A DNA stretch of 63,925 bases from an uncultured Eubacteriaceae bacterium (GTDB lineage: Bacteria > Bacillota > Clostridia > Eubacteriales > UBA1433): NCBI GenBank assembly GCA_937880125.1, contig CALFLU010000103.1:1-63925 (forward strand), read 5' to 3'. This document shows, piece by piece, positions 26,093 through 33,639 of this stretch. The notes under the pieces were generated by a model. It had not been told where the DNA came from, ran no database searches, and was given only the letters and a program-made list of their open reading frames with translations. The translations under genes were made by a program, and so were the position numbers. Within the stretch, counting starts at the first letter, position 1, and each line of letters starts with the position of its first letter.

Positions 26093-26125
26093 ATCGTTCC
26101 TCTCAGCCCGAGTGCGTTTGAAATA

Positions 26126-26153
26126 ATTATACACCAATTTTGCGGATTATCAA
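26126..26153 (-). promoter_or_regulatory. Promoter of the two-component operon
   Basis: TTGATA and a perfect TATAAT with a 16-base spacer on the minus strand, 34 bases upstream of the regulator start. Confidence 0.65.
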
Positions 26154-26190
26154 AGACAATCCGCGCAGTTGCGCCGCTCCTTTTGTGCTT

Positions 26191-26230
26191 TAAAATAAAA
26201 TGAGAGGCACATAGCTGCTTTGTGCCTCTC
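26191..26230 (-). terminator. Terminator of the FAD-protein gene
   Basis: GAGAGGCACA and TGTGCCTCTC form a perfect 10-bp stem with a nine-base loop; on the minus strand it is followed by ATTTTATTTT. Confidence 0.85.
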
Positions 26231-26244
26231 GCTTGGTTTTCGAC

Positions 26245-27666
26245 TTATTTTTCTTGCGCCATCAATCGTCTTCCCATTTTGACCCCCATGGCCGAAGCCA
26301 TCATAAGCCCTCTTGTCCACCCGCTGGAATCGCCCAAACAATACAAATTTTCAATGTTGGTGCTCAAGTGCTGATCCATTTTAATGCGATTGGAATATAG
26401 TTTTATTTCCGGCGCATACAGCAATGTCTCACTGCTTGCAAATCCGCTTACCACCATATCCATCGCTTGGATAAAGCTTAAAATATTCACCAAAGTCCGA
26501 TAGGGCAGGGCTGCGCTGATATCGCCTGCAACAGCGTCTTTCAGCGTTGGTTGCACGTTGGACTGACTCAACTCCTTTTGCCAAGTTCTCTTGCCGTCCA
26601 AAATATCACCATAGCGCTGCACAAGAATCTGGTCATTGCCGAGCATGTTCACCAATTTTCCCACCATTTGCGCATAGGCAATGGGCTCATCAAAGGGTAT
26701 CGAAAAATTGTGGCTGCACAAAATGGCCAGATTGGTATTTTCCGATTTAAATTCTTTATACGAATGTCCGTTGACCAAGGCCAATCCGTCGTCGTAATTT
26801 TCCTGACTGACAAAGCCGCCCGGGTTTTGACAAAACGTGCGCACTTTATTTTTGAAAGGTTTTGGATAACCGATCAATTTTGGCTCATAGAGCAATTCAT
26901 TGACTTCTTCCATGATTTCATTGCGCACTTCCACACGCACGCCAATATCCACCGTCCCCGCCTGATGCCCGATTTTGTGCACACGGCACATTTGTTCCAA
27001 CCAATCCGCACCTTTGCGGCCGGCTGCAACAATAATGTGATCTGCGGTGTATATCTCTTCCGCCACAGCGCCTTTTTTTCCCTTTGCATCTGTTACGACA
27101 ACGCCTGTGCATATTCCGTCATCAATAATCAGGTCTTTGCACAATGTGTTGAATTTAATTTCGACATTGTCATGACTTAACAAATAATTTTGGATCTTCT
27201 GATAAATTTGATGTGCTTTTTCGGTTCCCAAATGCCTAATGGGACAATCCACCAACTTGAGTCCTGACTGGATGGCTCTGCGGCGAATGTCTTTTATTTT
27301 TTCAGGATTATCAATGCCTTCCACACGCGTCTCTGCGCCGAATTCCAAGTAGATTTTATCTGTATAATCAATAAGGGCCTGTGTTTCCGCTTCTCCAATC
27401 AGCGCCGGCAGATCCCCGCCCACTTCATAACCCAGCGACAATTTGCCGTCCGAAAACGCCCCTGCACCCGAAAATCCCGTGGTAATGTGGCAGTAAGGCT
27501 TACACTTTACGCACTGTGTTGTCTTTGCCTTCGGGCAAGACCTTTTGTCGATGGAAGCGCCCTTTTCGATCATCAAAATCTTTTTATCCGTATTATGGCG
27601 CAACATTTCCAGCGCGGTAAAGATGCCTGCGGGACCCGTCCCTACAATCAAAATATCATATTTCAT
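26245..27666 (-). CDS. FAD-dependent oxidoreductase of the COG2509 type
   Basis: The 473-residue flavoprotein starts with a Rossmann FAD motif, IVGTGPAGIF. A cysteine-rich segment follows: RSCPKAKTTQCVKCKPYC (about residues 42-59), leading to SGAGAFSDGKLS. A middle part contains HIIVAAGRKGADWL, and a C-terminal FAD-contact region reads CLGDSSGWTRGL and ends GVKMGRRLM. These are hallmarks of the uncharacterised FAD dehydrogenase family COG2509, present in many anaerobes; the substrate is unknown. GAGGAA precedes the ATG. It is monocistronic, between the rplJL terminator and its own. Confidence 0.87.
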   Translation of the reverse strand: MKYDILIVGTGPAGIFTALEMLRHNTDKKILMIEKGASIDKRSCPKAKTTQCVKCKPYCHITTGFSGAGAFSDGKLSLGYEVGGDLPALIGEAETQALIDYTDKIYLEFGAETRVEGIDNPEKIKDIRRRAIQSGLKLVDCPIRHLGTEKAHQIYQKIQNYLLSHDNVEIKFNTLCKDLIIDDGICTGVVVTDAKGKKGAVAEEIYTADHIIVAAGRKGADWLEQMCRVHKIGHQAGTVDIGVRVEVRNEIMEEVNELLYEPKLIGYPKPFKNKVRTFCQNPGGFVSQENYDDGLALVNGHSYKEFKSENTNLAILCSHNFSIPFDEPIAYAQMVGKLVNMLGNDQILVQRYGDILDGKRTWQKELSQSNVQPTLKDAVAGDISAALPYRTLVNILSFIQAMDMVVSGFASSETLLYAPEIKLYSNRIKMDQHLSTNIENLYCLGDSSGWTRGLMMASAMGVKMGRRLMAQEK

Positions 27667-27724
27667 AGCATTTCCTCATTTCTTCTGATGCTTCGCATCA
27701 GCTTAGTGCCATGTCTTATTGCGC

Positions 27725-27765
27725 AAAAAAATATCGCAAACGCTACTGCAGCTTGCGATATTTTT
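27725..27765 (-). terminator. Terminator of the rplJ-rplL operon
   Basis: A 13-bp perfect stem AAAAATATCGCAA/TTGCGATATTTTT, 10 bases after the rplL stop. It closes the operon where most bacteria continue into rpoB. Confidence 0.9.
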
Positions 27766-27774
27766 AAACAGCAA

Positions 27775-28164
27775 TTATTTTACTTCTACGCTTCCGCCGA
27801 CTTCTTCGATTTTCGCTTTCATGTTTGCTGCTTCTTCTTTTGTAGCTGCTTCTTTGATGGTTCCGGGCGCATTATCCACCAAGTCTTTTGCTTCTTTCAA
27901 TGCAAGACCGGTCAATTCTCTTACAGCTTTTACAACTTTCAGTTTTTCTGCGCCTGCACTTGTGAGCACAACGTCAAATTCTGTTTTTTCTTCTTCTTCA
28001 GCCGCTGCTGCACCACCTGCTGCAGGAGCTGCCACTGCTGCCATTGCAACAGGCGCTGCTGCGCTTACGCCAAATTCTTCTTCTAAGGCTTTTACCAATT
28101 CAGAAAGTTCCAATACGGAAATGCTTTTAATTTCTTCAATCAATTTTTGTACTTTATCGCTCAT
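27775..28164 (-). CDS. rplL: 50S ribosomal protein L7/L12
   Basis: The 129-residue stalk protein recruits and activates the translational GTPases. The N-terminal dimerisation helices (residues 1-33) are joined by an Ala/Pro-rich hinge (about 35-55, AAPVAMAAVAAPAAGG) to the C-terminal domain with the factor-binding helix LKEAKDLVDNAP (89-100). Length is slightly above the usual 120-128 because of the long hinge and EEEE stretch. It follows rplJ by 52 bases and is the last gene of the operon. Confidence 0.98.
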   Translation of the reverse strand: MSDKVQKLIEEIKSISVLELSELVKALEEEFGVSAAAPVAMAAVAAPAAGGAAAAEEEEKTEFDVVLTSAGAEKLKVVKAVRELTGLALKEAKDLVDNAPGTIKEAATKEEAANMKAKIEEVGGSVEVK

Positions 28165-28216
28165 TTTTTATTCCTCCAAATAAATTTCTTTTATTTCATA
28201 TATTTTTTAATGACTT

Positions 28217-28753
28217 TTATGCGCTTTCCTGCTGTTCTTTTTGTTCTTTAATGGCATTGAGTGCCACGGCCAAACCTCTGATATTGCCGTTTAGTACATT
28301 GGCCAATCCGGCGATCGGGGTATTTAAGCTGCCGAGCATTTTTGCAACCAACTCTTCTTTCGGCGGCAAAGCGGCAAGTTTCTCCACTTCGTCGGCGCTC
28401 ATGACCTTTCCGTCTACATAGCCTGCTTTAATTGCGAGCACCTTGTTTTCTTTAATAAAGGTACTGAGCAGTTTTGCAGGTGCTATGGGGTCGCTCTCAC
28501 TGACAGCAATGGCAATGGAGCCGATAAAATGCTCGTTTAAGTCTCCGCATCCTGCTTCTGTCGCAGCCAATCGAGCCAAGGTGTTTTTGTACACTTTATA
28601 TGAGACATCCGCTTCTCTGGCCTTGTTGCGCAACAACGTAGCCTTTTCAACACTGATGCCTTTGTAATCTACCAACACTATACTTTGTGCCGTGGTAAAT
28701 TTTTGACTGATTTCTTTGACAATTTCTTTCTTGTTCTCTAAATTCGCAGACAT
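28217..28753 (-). CDS. rplJ: 50S ribosomal protein L10
   Basis: The 178-residue protein anchors L7/L12 dimers to 23S rRNA. The N-terminal rRNA-binding domain contains IVLVDYKGISVEKATLLR (about 27-44), and the C-terminal helix ending in AIKEQKEQQES is where L12 dimers attach. GGAGGG precedes the ATG. An L10-type leader with attenuator and a strong promoter lie directly upstream, so rplJL is transcribed on its own, with feedback by the L10-L12 complex being the known mode for this leader. Confidence 0.98.
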   Translation of the reverse strand: MSANLENKKEIVKEISQKFTTAQSIVLVDYKGISVEKATLLRNKAREADVSYKVYKNTLARLAATEAGCGDLNEHFIGSIAIAVSESDPIAPAKLLSTFIKENKVLAIKAGYVDGKVMSADEVEKLAALPPKEELVAKMLGSLNTPIAGLANVLNGNIRGLAVALNAIKEQKEQQESA

Positions 28754-28776
28754 TTTCTCCCTCCTTTACTTCGAAA

Positions 28777-28880
28777 TAAAAAAACTCTTTTTGCAGACGT
28801 GGCAAAAAGAGTTTGTAAGAAGCGCTCTCTTGTTACCTCGGCAGGATTTACCTTTTTACCTGCTGTCTGCGGTATAACAA
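28777..28880 (-). ncRNA. Ribosomal protein L10 leader with attenuator
   Basis: On the minus strand the leader carries the conserved CCGCAGACAGCAGG and CCTGCCGAGGT segments, which pair with each other and form the L10-binding kink-turn region. They are followed by an AAACTCTTTTTGC/GCAAAAAGAGTTT hairpin with a T-run (28777-28814). This is the order expected for the L10 leader RNA of Firmicutes. Confidence 0.88.
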
Positions 28881-28884
28881 AATC

Positions 28885-28913
28885 AGTATATAGGATTCAT
28901 TCTGACTTGTCAA
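28885..28913 (-). promoter_or_regulatory. Promoter of rplJ-rplL
   Basis: A perfect TTGACA and TATACT separated by 17 bases, placing the transcript start at about 28878, just at the beginning of the L10 leader. Confidence 0.85.
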
Positions 28914-28938
28914 TCTTTTCCTTTATTTTGCGCAAATA

Positions 28939-29628
28939 TTAATAGCGCGAAACGTTGATTTTTACGCCCGGTCCCATTGTGCTTGTCAGAGTAACATTGC
29001 GGAAATATTGCCCTTTGGCTGCAGCGGGCTTTGCTTTTCTCACCGCATCAATGAGCACGTCAATGTTTTCGGACAATTTGTCGTTTTCAAAGCTTGCTTT
29101 GCCCACGGGAACGTGAATGATATTTGTTTTATCCAGTCTGTATTCCACTTTACCGGCTTTAATGTCGGCAACCGCTTTGGCAATATCCATCGTGACGGTT
29201 CCGCTTTTGGGGTTTGGCATCAGCCCTTTCGGTCCAAGTACACGACCGATTTTACCCACAACACCCATCATGTCGTTTGTGGCAACCGCCACGTCAAATT
29301 CAAACCAGTTTTCTTTTTGAATTTTTTCAACCAATTCTTCGCCGCCCGCAAAGTCTGCACCTGCATCCAGCGCTTCTTTGACTTTGTCGCCTTTGGCGAA
29401 AACCAATACGCGAACCACTTTGCCTGTGCCGTTGGGCAACACCACAGCGCCTCTGACCTGCTGGTCTGCATGACGTGAGTCTACACCCAATTTGATGTGC
29501 ATCTCAATGGTCTCGTCAAATTTTGCCGTTGCATTTGACTTGACAAGGGCAATGGCTTCACTCAAGTCGTAAAGTTTTGTTTTGTCAACATTTTTGACTT
29601 TTTCTAAATAGTTCTTTCCTCGTTTCAT
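28939..29628 (-). CDS. rplA: 50S ribosomal protein L1
   Basis: The 229-residue protein forms the mobile L1 stalk that handles the E-site tRNA. It begins KRGKNYLEKVKNVDK and has the two-domain pattern with VRGAVVLPNGTGK and MGVVGKIGRVLGPKGLMPNPK, split around the hinge, ending TMGPGVKINVSR. GGAGGATAAA directly before 29628 fixes the start there, although the frame is open for 14 more codons upstream. It follows rplK by 59 bases. Confidence 0.97.
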   Translation of the reverse strand: MKRGKNYLEKVKNVDKTKLYDLSEAIALVKSNATAKFDETIEMHIKLGVDSRHADQQVRGAVVLPNGTGKVVRVLVFAKGDKVKEALDAGADFAGGEELVEKIQKENWFEFDVAVATNDMMGVVGKIGRVLGPKGLMPNPKSGTVTMDIAKAVADIKAGKVEYRLDKTNIIHVPVGKASFENDKLSENIDVLIDAVRKAKPAAAKGQYFRNVTLTSTMGPGVKINVSRY

Positions 29629-29687
29629 TTTATCCTCCATGTGGTAAATTTCGGCATAAGCCTCCCACAAAATTCACTTCACTGCAA

Positions 29688-30113
29688 TTAGTCTTCTACA
29701 GTAACACCCATGCTTCTGGCTGTTCCGGCTACCATACGCATCGCCGCTTCCATGGACGCAGCATTCAAGTCGGGCATTTTTATTTTTGCAATTTCTTCCA
29801 GTTTTGCTTTGCTGATTGTAGCCACCTTTTGTTTGTTGGGAACCGCTGAGCCGCTTTGCAGATTCAACTCTTTTTTAATTAACACGGCCGCAGGCGGTGT
29901 CTTAACCACAAACGTATAGGAGTGGTCTTGATAGACGGAGATGACTACCGGTGTAATAATGCCGTCCAAATCAGAAGTTCTCGCATTAAACTGTTTGCAG
30001 AAATCCATAATATTAACACTGTGCTGACCGAGTGCCGGTCCTACCGGCGGAGCCGGTGTGGCCTTGCCGGCCGGTATTTGCAATTTGATAAGTCCTATTA
30101 CTTTTTTTGCCAT
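29688..30113 (-). CDS. rplK: 50S ribosomal protein L11
   Basis: The 141-residue protein binds the GTPase-associated centre of 23S rRNA. The N domain has KLQIPAGKATPAPPVGPALG with the prolines that contact thiostrepton-type drugs, and the C domain ends in the GTARSMGVTVE helix. It lies 29 bases after nusG. Length is the family standard. Confidence 0.98.
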   Translation of the reverse strand: MAKKVIGLIKLQIPAGKATPAPPVGPALGQHSVNIMDFCKQFNARTSDLDGIITPVVISVYQDHSYTFVVKTPPAAVLIKKELNLQSGSAVPNKQKVATISKAKLEEIAKIKMPDLNAASMEAAMRMVAGTARSMGVTVED

Positions 30114-30142
30114 TTTTTATCACCTCTAAAAATCTGTTGGTA

Positions 30143-30664
30143 TTAATTTTTCGCTATTTGAGAATATTCAAGTTCAACAGGGGTTTCACGACCGAACATG
30201 GAAATATTGGCTTTGATTTTCCTTTTTTCCATGTTGACTTCTTCAACGTTCCCTGAAAATCCTTCAAAGGGTCCTGCCAGTATGGTAATGCTGTCTCCCA
30301 CACGCACATCCAACGACGGCGGCATCTTTTCTTTGATGCCTAAAGAGCGCAGTTCATTGGAAGAGAGTGGTACCGGCTTGCTGCCCGGTCCCACAAACCC
30401 TGTTACACCGCGGGTGTTGCGCACCACATACCAACTTTCGTCGGTTAAAATCATCTTAACAAGAACATAGCCCGGAAACACCTTTTTCATGACCAGCTTG
30501 CGCTGGCCGCCTTTGGTTTCTTCCACTTCATACATCGGCACAAACACTTCTTCTATTAAGTGATGCATGCTTCTGCTTTCCACCGCTGCTTCAATACCGT
30601 CTTTGACTTTGTTTTCATATCCTGAATAGGTATGCGCTACATACCATTTTGCTTCGCTATCCAT
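30143..30664 (-). CDS. nusG: Transcription elongation/antitermination factor NusG
   Basis: The 173-residue factor binds RNA polymerase and influences pausing and coupling. The NGN domain starts WYVAHTYSGYENKVKDGI and includes FVPMYEVEE and PGYVLVKMILTDESWYVVRNT. The KOW domain is near the end (VRVGDSITILAGPFEGFSG, about 119-137). It sits between secE and rplK, the standard order. Its length is typical and no insertion is seen. Confidence 0.98.
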   Translation of the reverse strand: MDSEAKWYVAHTYSGYENKVKDGIEAAVESRSMHHLIEEVFVPMYEVEETKGGQRKLVMKKVFPGYVLVKMILTDESWYVVRNTRGVTGFVGPGSKPVPLSSNELRSLGIKEKMPPSLDVRVGDSITILAGPFEGFSGNVEEVNMEKRKIKANISMFGRETPVELEYSQIAKN

Positions 30665-30688
30665 AAATGCCTCTCCTGTCTTCTTTCG

Positions 30689-30922
30689 TTACAGAATCAA
30701 CGATGTCAACGCGCCAAAGATCGAATCCCCCGCCCAAAATATCAGGGTCATAATGGCTACCAAGCCAAAAACAACGCCCGTGTGTCGCAAAAGTTCTTTC
30801 GGGGTCAGCCAAGTGATTTTTTTGACTTCACTCCACATCCCTTTAAAAAACTTTGCAATGCGCTGCGGCATGTTTTTCAGCCTTTGTAATCTGCTGTTTC
30901 TTTTTACCGGAGTTTTGCTCAT
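30689..30922 (-). CDS. secE: Preprotein translocase subunit SecE
   Basis: The 77-residue protein has a basic cytoplasmic part with the amphipathic clamp segment FFKGMWSEVKKITWLTPKEL (about 25-44) and one membrane helix (about 48-70). It stabilises SecY in the translocon; SecY itself is encoded at 47410-48666. The gene lies between rpmG and nusG. Confidence 0.96.
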   Translation of the reverse strand: MSKTPVKRNSRLQRLKNMPQRIAKFFKGMWSEVKKITWLTPKELLRHTGVVFGLVAIMTLIFWAGDSIFGALTSLIL

Positions 30923-30932
30923 TTAAACAACC

Positions 30933-31082
30933 TTACCTTGTTTCTTTGTGTGGCGTGTGTTTTTTGCAAAATTTGCAATATTTTTCAAGCTCAATTCTGT
31001 CCGGGTCATTTTTCTTGTTTTTATTTGTTGCGTAATTTCTTTGTTTGCATTCCGTACATGCCAAAATGATATTGACTCTCAT
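30933..31082 (-). CDS. rpmG: 50S ribosomal protein L33, zinc type
   Basis: This 49-residue gene was found by reading the gap before secE. It begins MRVNIILACTECKQRNY and ends KKHTPHKETR. Cys9/Cys12 and Cys36/Cys39 form the zinc-binding pairs of the C+ type. GGAGG lies 8 bases before the ATG. It heads the rpmG-secE-nusG-rplK-rplA block, ending 10 bases before secE. A second L33 copy may exist elsewhere, as is common in Firmicutes, but none is in this window. Confidence 0.96.
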   Translation of the reverse strand: MRVNIILACTECKQRNYATNKNKKNDPDRIELEKYCKFCKKHTPHKETR

Positions 31083-31118
31083 GGTAGTTCCTCCATATTT
31101 GCTGCATTTTTCGGCACT

Positions 31119-31143
31119 AAAAAAAGGCCTCTGCCTTTTTTCT
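31119..31143 (-). terminator. Terminator-like hairpin at the very start of the rpmG leader
   Basis: AAAAAAGGC and GCCTTTTTT arms around four bases; the symmetric A and T runs let it function on either strand. It directly follows the predicted transcript start of the rpmG operon, so it is either an attenuator or a second terminator for the gene upstream. Confidence 0.7.
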
Positions 31144-31151
31144 GTGAAGTG

Positions 31152-31180
31152 AGTATATCAAATCTATCCAAAAATTGCAA
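31152..31180 (-). promoter_or_regulatory. Promoter of the rpmG-secE-nusG-rplKA block
   Basis: TTGCAA and TATACT separated by 17 bases on the minus strand, about 70 bases before the rpmG start. Confidence 0.65.
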
Positions 31181-31247
31181 TGCTATTTTATCAAAAAACC
31201 TTTGTTTTGTCATATTTTTTCGATATTTCTGCATTCTTTTTGTCTCA

Positions 31248-31278
31248 TAAAAGAAGCAGACACCTTAAAAGGTGCCTG
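31248..31278 (-). terminator. Terminator of the amidohydrolase gene
   Basis: CAGGCACCT and AGGTGTCTG (9 bp, one G-T) around TTTA, followed on the minus strand by CTTCTTTTATG, 20 bases after the stop codon. Confidence 0.7.
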
Positions 31279-31297
31279 TCCGCCCTTTTGCTTTGCC

Positions 31298-32449
31298 TTA
31301 ACCGAATACCTTTTTACCCTCTATATAGGTTGCAACAACCCTGCTGCGCACATCAAAGGGGTCTCCCTCTATGACAACAAAGTCTGCATCTTTTTCAATT
31401 TCAATACTGCCTATGCGCTCATCCACGCCCAATATTTGCGCAGGATACAGCGTAATGGCTCGCAACGCCTCTGACTCACTCATTCCTTCACGTATGGCCA
31501 ATGCTGCACAAATAATCAAGTGCTGAATCGGAATCACAGGGTGATCTGTTGTCAGGGCCATTTTCAGACCTTTCTTGTTGAGTACCACCGCTGTGCGAAA
31601 GGCTTTGTTGGTCAGTTCCACCTTTGAACGACTGGTGAGGGTGGGGCCTATAATAACAGGATAATTTTCTCTGTACAAAATATCGGCAATCAACTCTCCG
31701 TCCGTGCAGTGTTCAATGGTAATATCCACATCAAATTCTTTTGCTATGCGAATCGCCGTCAAAATATCATCCGCACGATGGGCATGCACTTTCAGCGGAA
31801 TTTTTTTATCCAATACCGGAAGCAATGCCTCTAATTTCATGTTAAACGGCGTAGTGGCCGCGCTGCGTGCCAGCGATTTCTTCTTTGCATATTCCCCGGC
31901 TTCGCTCAACGCCTGGCGCAAAAGCGCAGCGGTACCCATGCGAGTGCTCGGCAATTTTTTATCTTTTCCGTAGACACGTTTGGGATTTTCACCAAAGGCG
32001 CATTTCATGGCAACCGGCTCTTTTACTACCATTTCGTCAATACATCTGCCAAATGTTTTATAAGCCACAAAGCTGCCGCCCAACACATTGGCGCTGCCCG
32101 GCCCTGCCGCCACCGCCGTAACCCCTCCCGAAAGCGCGTCTGTCAGACCTGCCTCCAGCGGGTTAATGGCGTCCAGGGCACGCAAATGCGGTGTCACAGG
32201 ATCCGTTGCCTCATTGGTGTCTGCCCCCGGCGCGCCGATGCATTCTTCTTCAATACCCAAATGCGTATGCGCATCAATAAAGCCGGGCAACAAATTACAT
32301 CCCTGTAAGTCTATTTCCGTTGTTCCTTCAGGCGGAATAATATCTTTTCCCACCGCCTTAATTTTGCCCTTTACAACAAAAACTTTCCCGTTTTCAATGA
32401 CTTGCCCTGCTGCTGTATACACATTACAATTATGAAAAAGTTTGAACAT
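31298..32449 (-). CDS. Metal-dependent amidohydrolase
   Basis: The 383-residue TIM-barrel hydrolase carries the metal-binding HxH in GFIDAHTHLG (about residues 57-66), further histidines in KVHAHRADD and IEHCTDGE, and the catalytic Asp in LTTDHPVIP. N- and C-terminal beta-sandwich parts (INGKVFVVKGKIKAVG-like start; DADFVVIEGDPFD near the end) are typical of the imidazolonepropionase-related group. The substrate is unknown, though cyclic amides or peptides with blocked ends are usual. It lies 66 bases after the MerR gene and may share its transcript. Confidence 0.88.
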   Translation of the reverse strand: MFKLFHNCNVYTAAGQVIENGKVFVVKGKIKAVGKDIIPPEGTTEIDLQGCNLLPGFIDAHTHLGIEEECIGAPGADTNEATDPVTPHLRALDAINPLEAGLTDALSGGVTAVAAGPGSANVLGGSFVAYKTFGRCIDEMVVKEPVAMKCAFGENPKRVYGKDKKLPSTRMGTAALLRQALSEAGEYAKKKSLARSAATTPFNMKLEALLPVLDKKIPLKVHAHRADDILTAIRIAKEFDVDITIEHCTDGELIADILYRENYPVIIGPTLTSRSKVELTNKAFRTAVVLNKKGLKMALTTDHPVIPIQHLIICAALAIREGMSESEALRAITLYPAQILGVDERIGSIEIEKDADFVVIEGDPFDVRSRVVATYIEGKKVFG

Positions 32450-32515
32450 TTTTTCCTCCCTGTCAACTTAAGCGTCCCCGCAGGCAAGAGCTGTCTACAG
32501 ACACCTGGCATTGGT

Positions 32516-33397
32516 TTAAATATAACATATTACATCGTTGAAATCAATTTTATTCTTTGCGTAAAGCATCGACACTTTCGACTTGTCTTCGATAGGAATC
32601 CACACCTCCGCCAAGGCTTTATATTGGCTTTCCAGCTTATTTACCGTGAGCCACCGCGCAAAAATATCATCAACGGGCTTTAGTCCCACATCCTTCATAT
32701 AGTCCAGCACCGGTTTGAGAATCTCGTTTGTCAATTCCTCTTTTGAAGAGATTTCAATCACCGCATAAACACATGTGCGCGGCTCAATATAGGACACAAA
32801 TCGGTCTTCTTTAATCTGCAACCGCTTGGCGTCTTCAGCCAATATGCACTGTGCACCGATAAAGTCTTTGGCAGTGACATCATCCAAAAACAGCGCCGTA
32901 CAAGGAAATACATTGGGAATTTGGCACCACTCGCTCAACATTTTCTTCACCTCAGGGTGATCCGACATCTCATATTCCTTTTGAATATAGAGCATATACA
33001 TGGCCGGTCTTTCCGTGACAAGGTATCTTCCCGCATTTTGTTGTACAAATTCCATGCGCGACTTAAAATATTTCAGTCCGTTCAATACGATTTTCAATCG
33101 TTCTATTTCGGTCTCTACTTCCTTTCCCCGCTTATCCAGTTTCTCGATCAGATGCTCCGAGGAATCGTCTTTTAAGATATCTACGATCTCATTTACCGCA
33201 AACCCGTATTCTCTATACGCGCGTGTCCTCAATAACAAAACAATATCCCAGGCATCATAGCTGCGATATTGATTTTCTTCGACACGTGCCGGCAAAATAA
33301 GTCCTTTTTTTTCATAATAGCGAATCGCTTGCGACGTTAAGCCCAGTATTTTTGCCACATAATTGATTTTGTATTTATTGATAAGCCCTCTCAGCAT
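32516..33397 (-). CDS. MerR-family regulator with a C-terminal effector-binding domain
   Basis: The 293-residue regulator has a MerR winged helix (YVAKILGLTSQAIRYYEKKG and ENQYRSYDAWDIVLLL, about residues 13-70) and a coiled-coil dimer helix (about 75-125). A long C-terminal domain of about 165 residues follows; it resembles the GyrI/BmrR effector-binding fold that holds hydrophobic or cationic ligands. No cysteine pair of metal-sensing MerR proteins is present. AGGAG fits the ATG at 33397 best. The gene is divergent from nfnAB, whose promoter has the 19-base spacer with a dyad that MerR proteins act on, so nfnAB is its likely target. The ligand is unknown. Confidence 0.88.
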   Translation of the reverse strand: MLRGLINKYKINYVAKILGLTSQAIRYYEKKGLILPARVEENQYRSYDAWDIVLLLRTRAYREYGFAVNEIVDILKDDSSEHLIEKLDKRGKEVETEIERLKIVLNGLKYFKSRMEFVQQNAGRYLVTERPAMYMLYIQKEYEMSDHPEVKKMLSEWCQIPNVFPCTALFLDDVTAKDFIGAQCILAEDAKRLQIKEDRFVSYIEPRTCVYAVIEISSKEELTNEILKPVLDYMKDVGLKPVDDIFARWLTVNKLESQYKALAEVWIPIEDKSKVSMLYAKNKIDFNDVICYI

Positions 33398-33549
33398 GAT
33401 CATTTCTCCTGTCATATGTATTTAGTATTAGACGCGATAATTAGATTATAGCATACGTTTGCAAAAAACATCCTTAAATATTATATTCAATTATGCAGCC
33501 TTGTCAGCAAAATAATTTATCTTTTTCAATATTTTGCGTTAAAATAGCG

Positions 33550-33580
33550 TTGACTTTAAAACGGTTTTAACGTATATACT
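33550..33580 (+). promoter_or_regulatory. MerR-type promoter of nfnAB (19-bp spacer with dyad)
   Basis: TTGACT (33550-33555) and TATACT (33575-33580) are separated by 19 bases, and the spacer contains the perfect dyad TTAAAAC-G-GTTTTAA (33556-33570). An over-long spacer carrying a dyad is the signature of promoters untwisted by MerR-family activators. Confidence 0.75.
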
Positions 33581-33639
33581 ATTTGATGTAGCAAAATATG
33601 TTAAAAAAATATCATTTAATTTAAAGGAGTGAGACATCC

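Noticed and set aside
27684..27700. CTGATGC-TTC-GCATCAG hairpin before the FAD-protein gene
   Set aside because: A 7-bp stem without a T-run, just upstream of the ribosome site; it could affect translation slightly but gives no clear signal.
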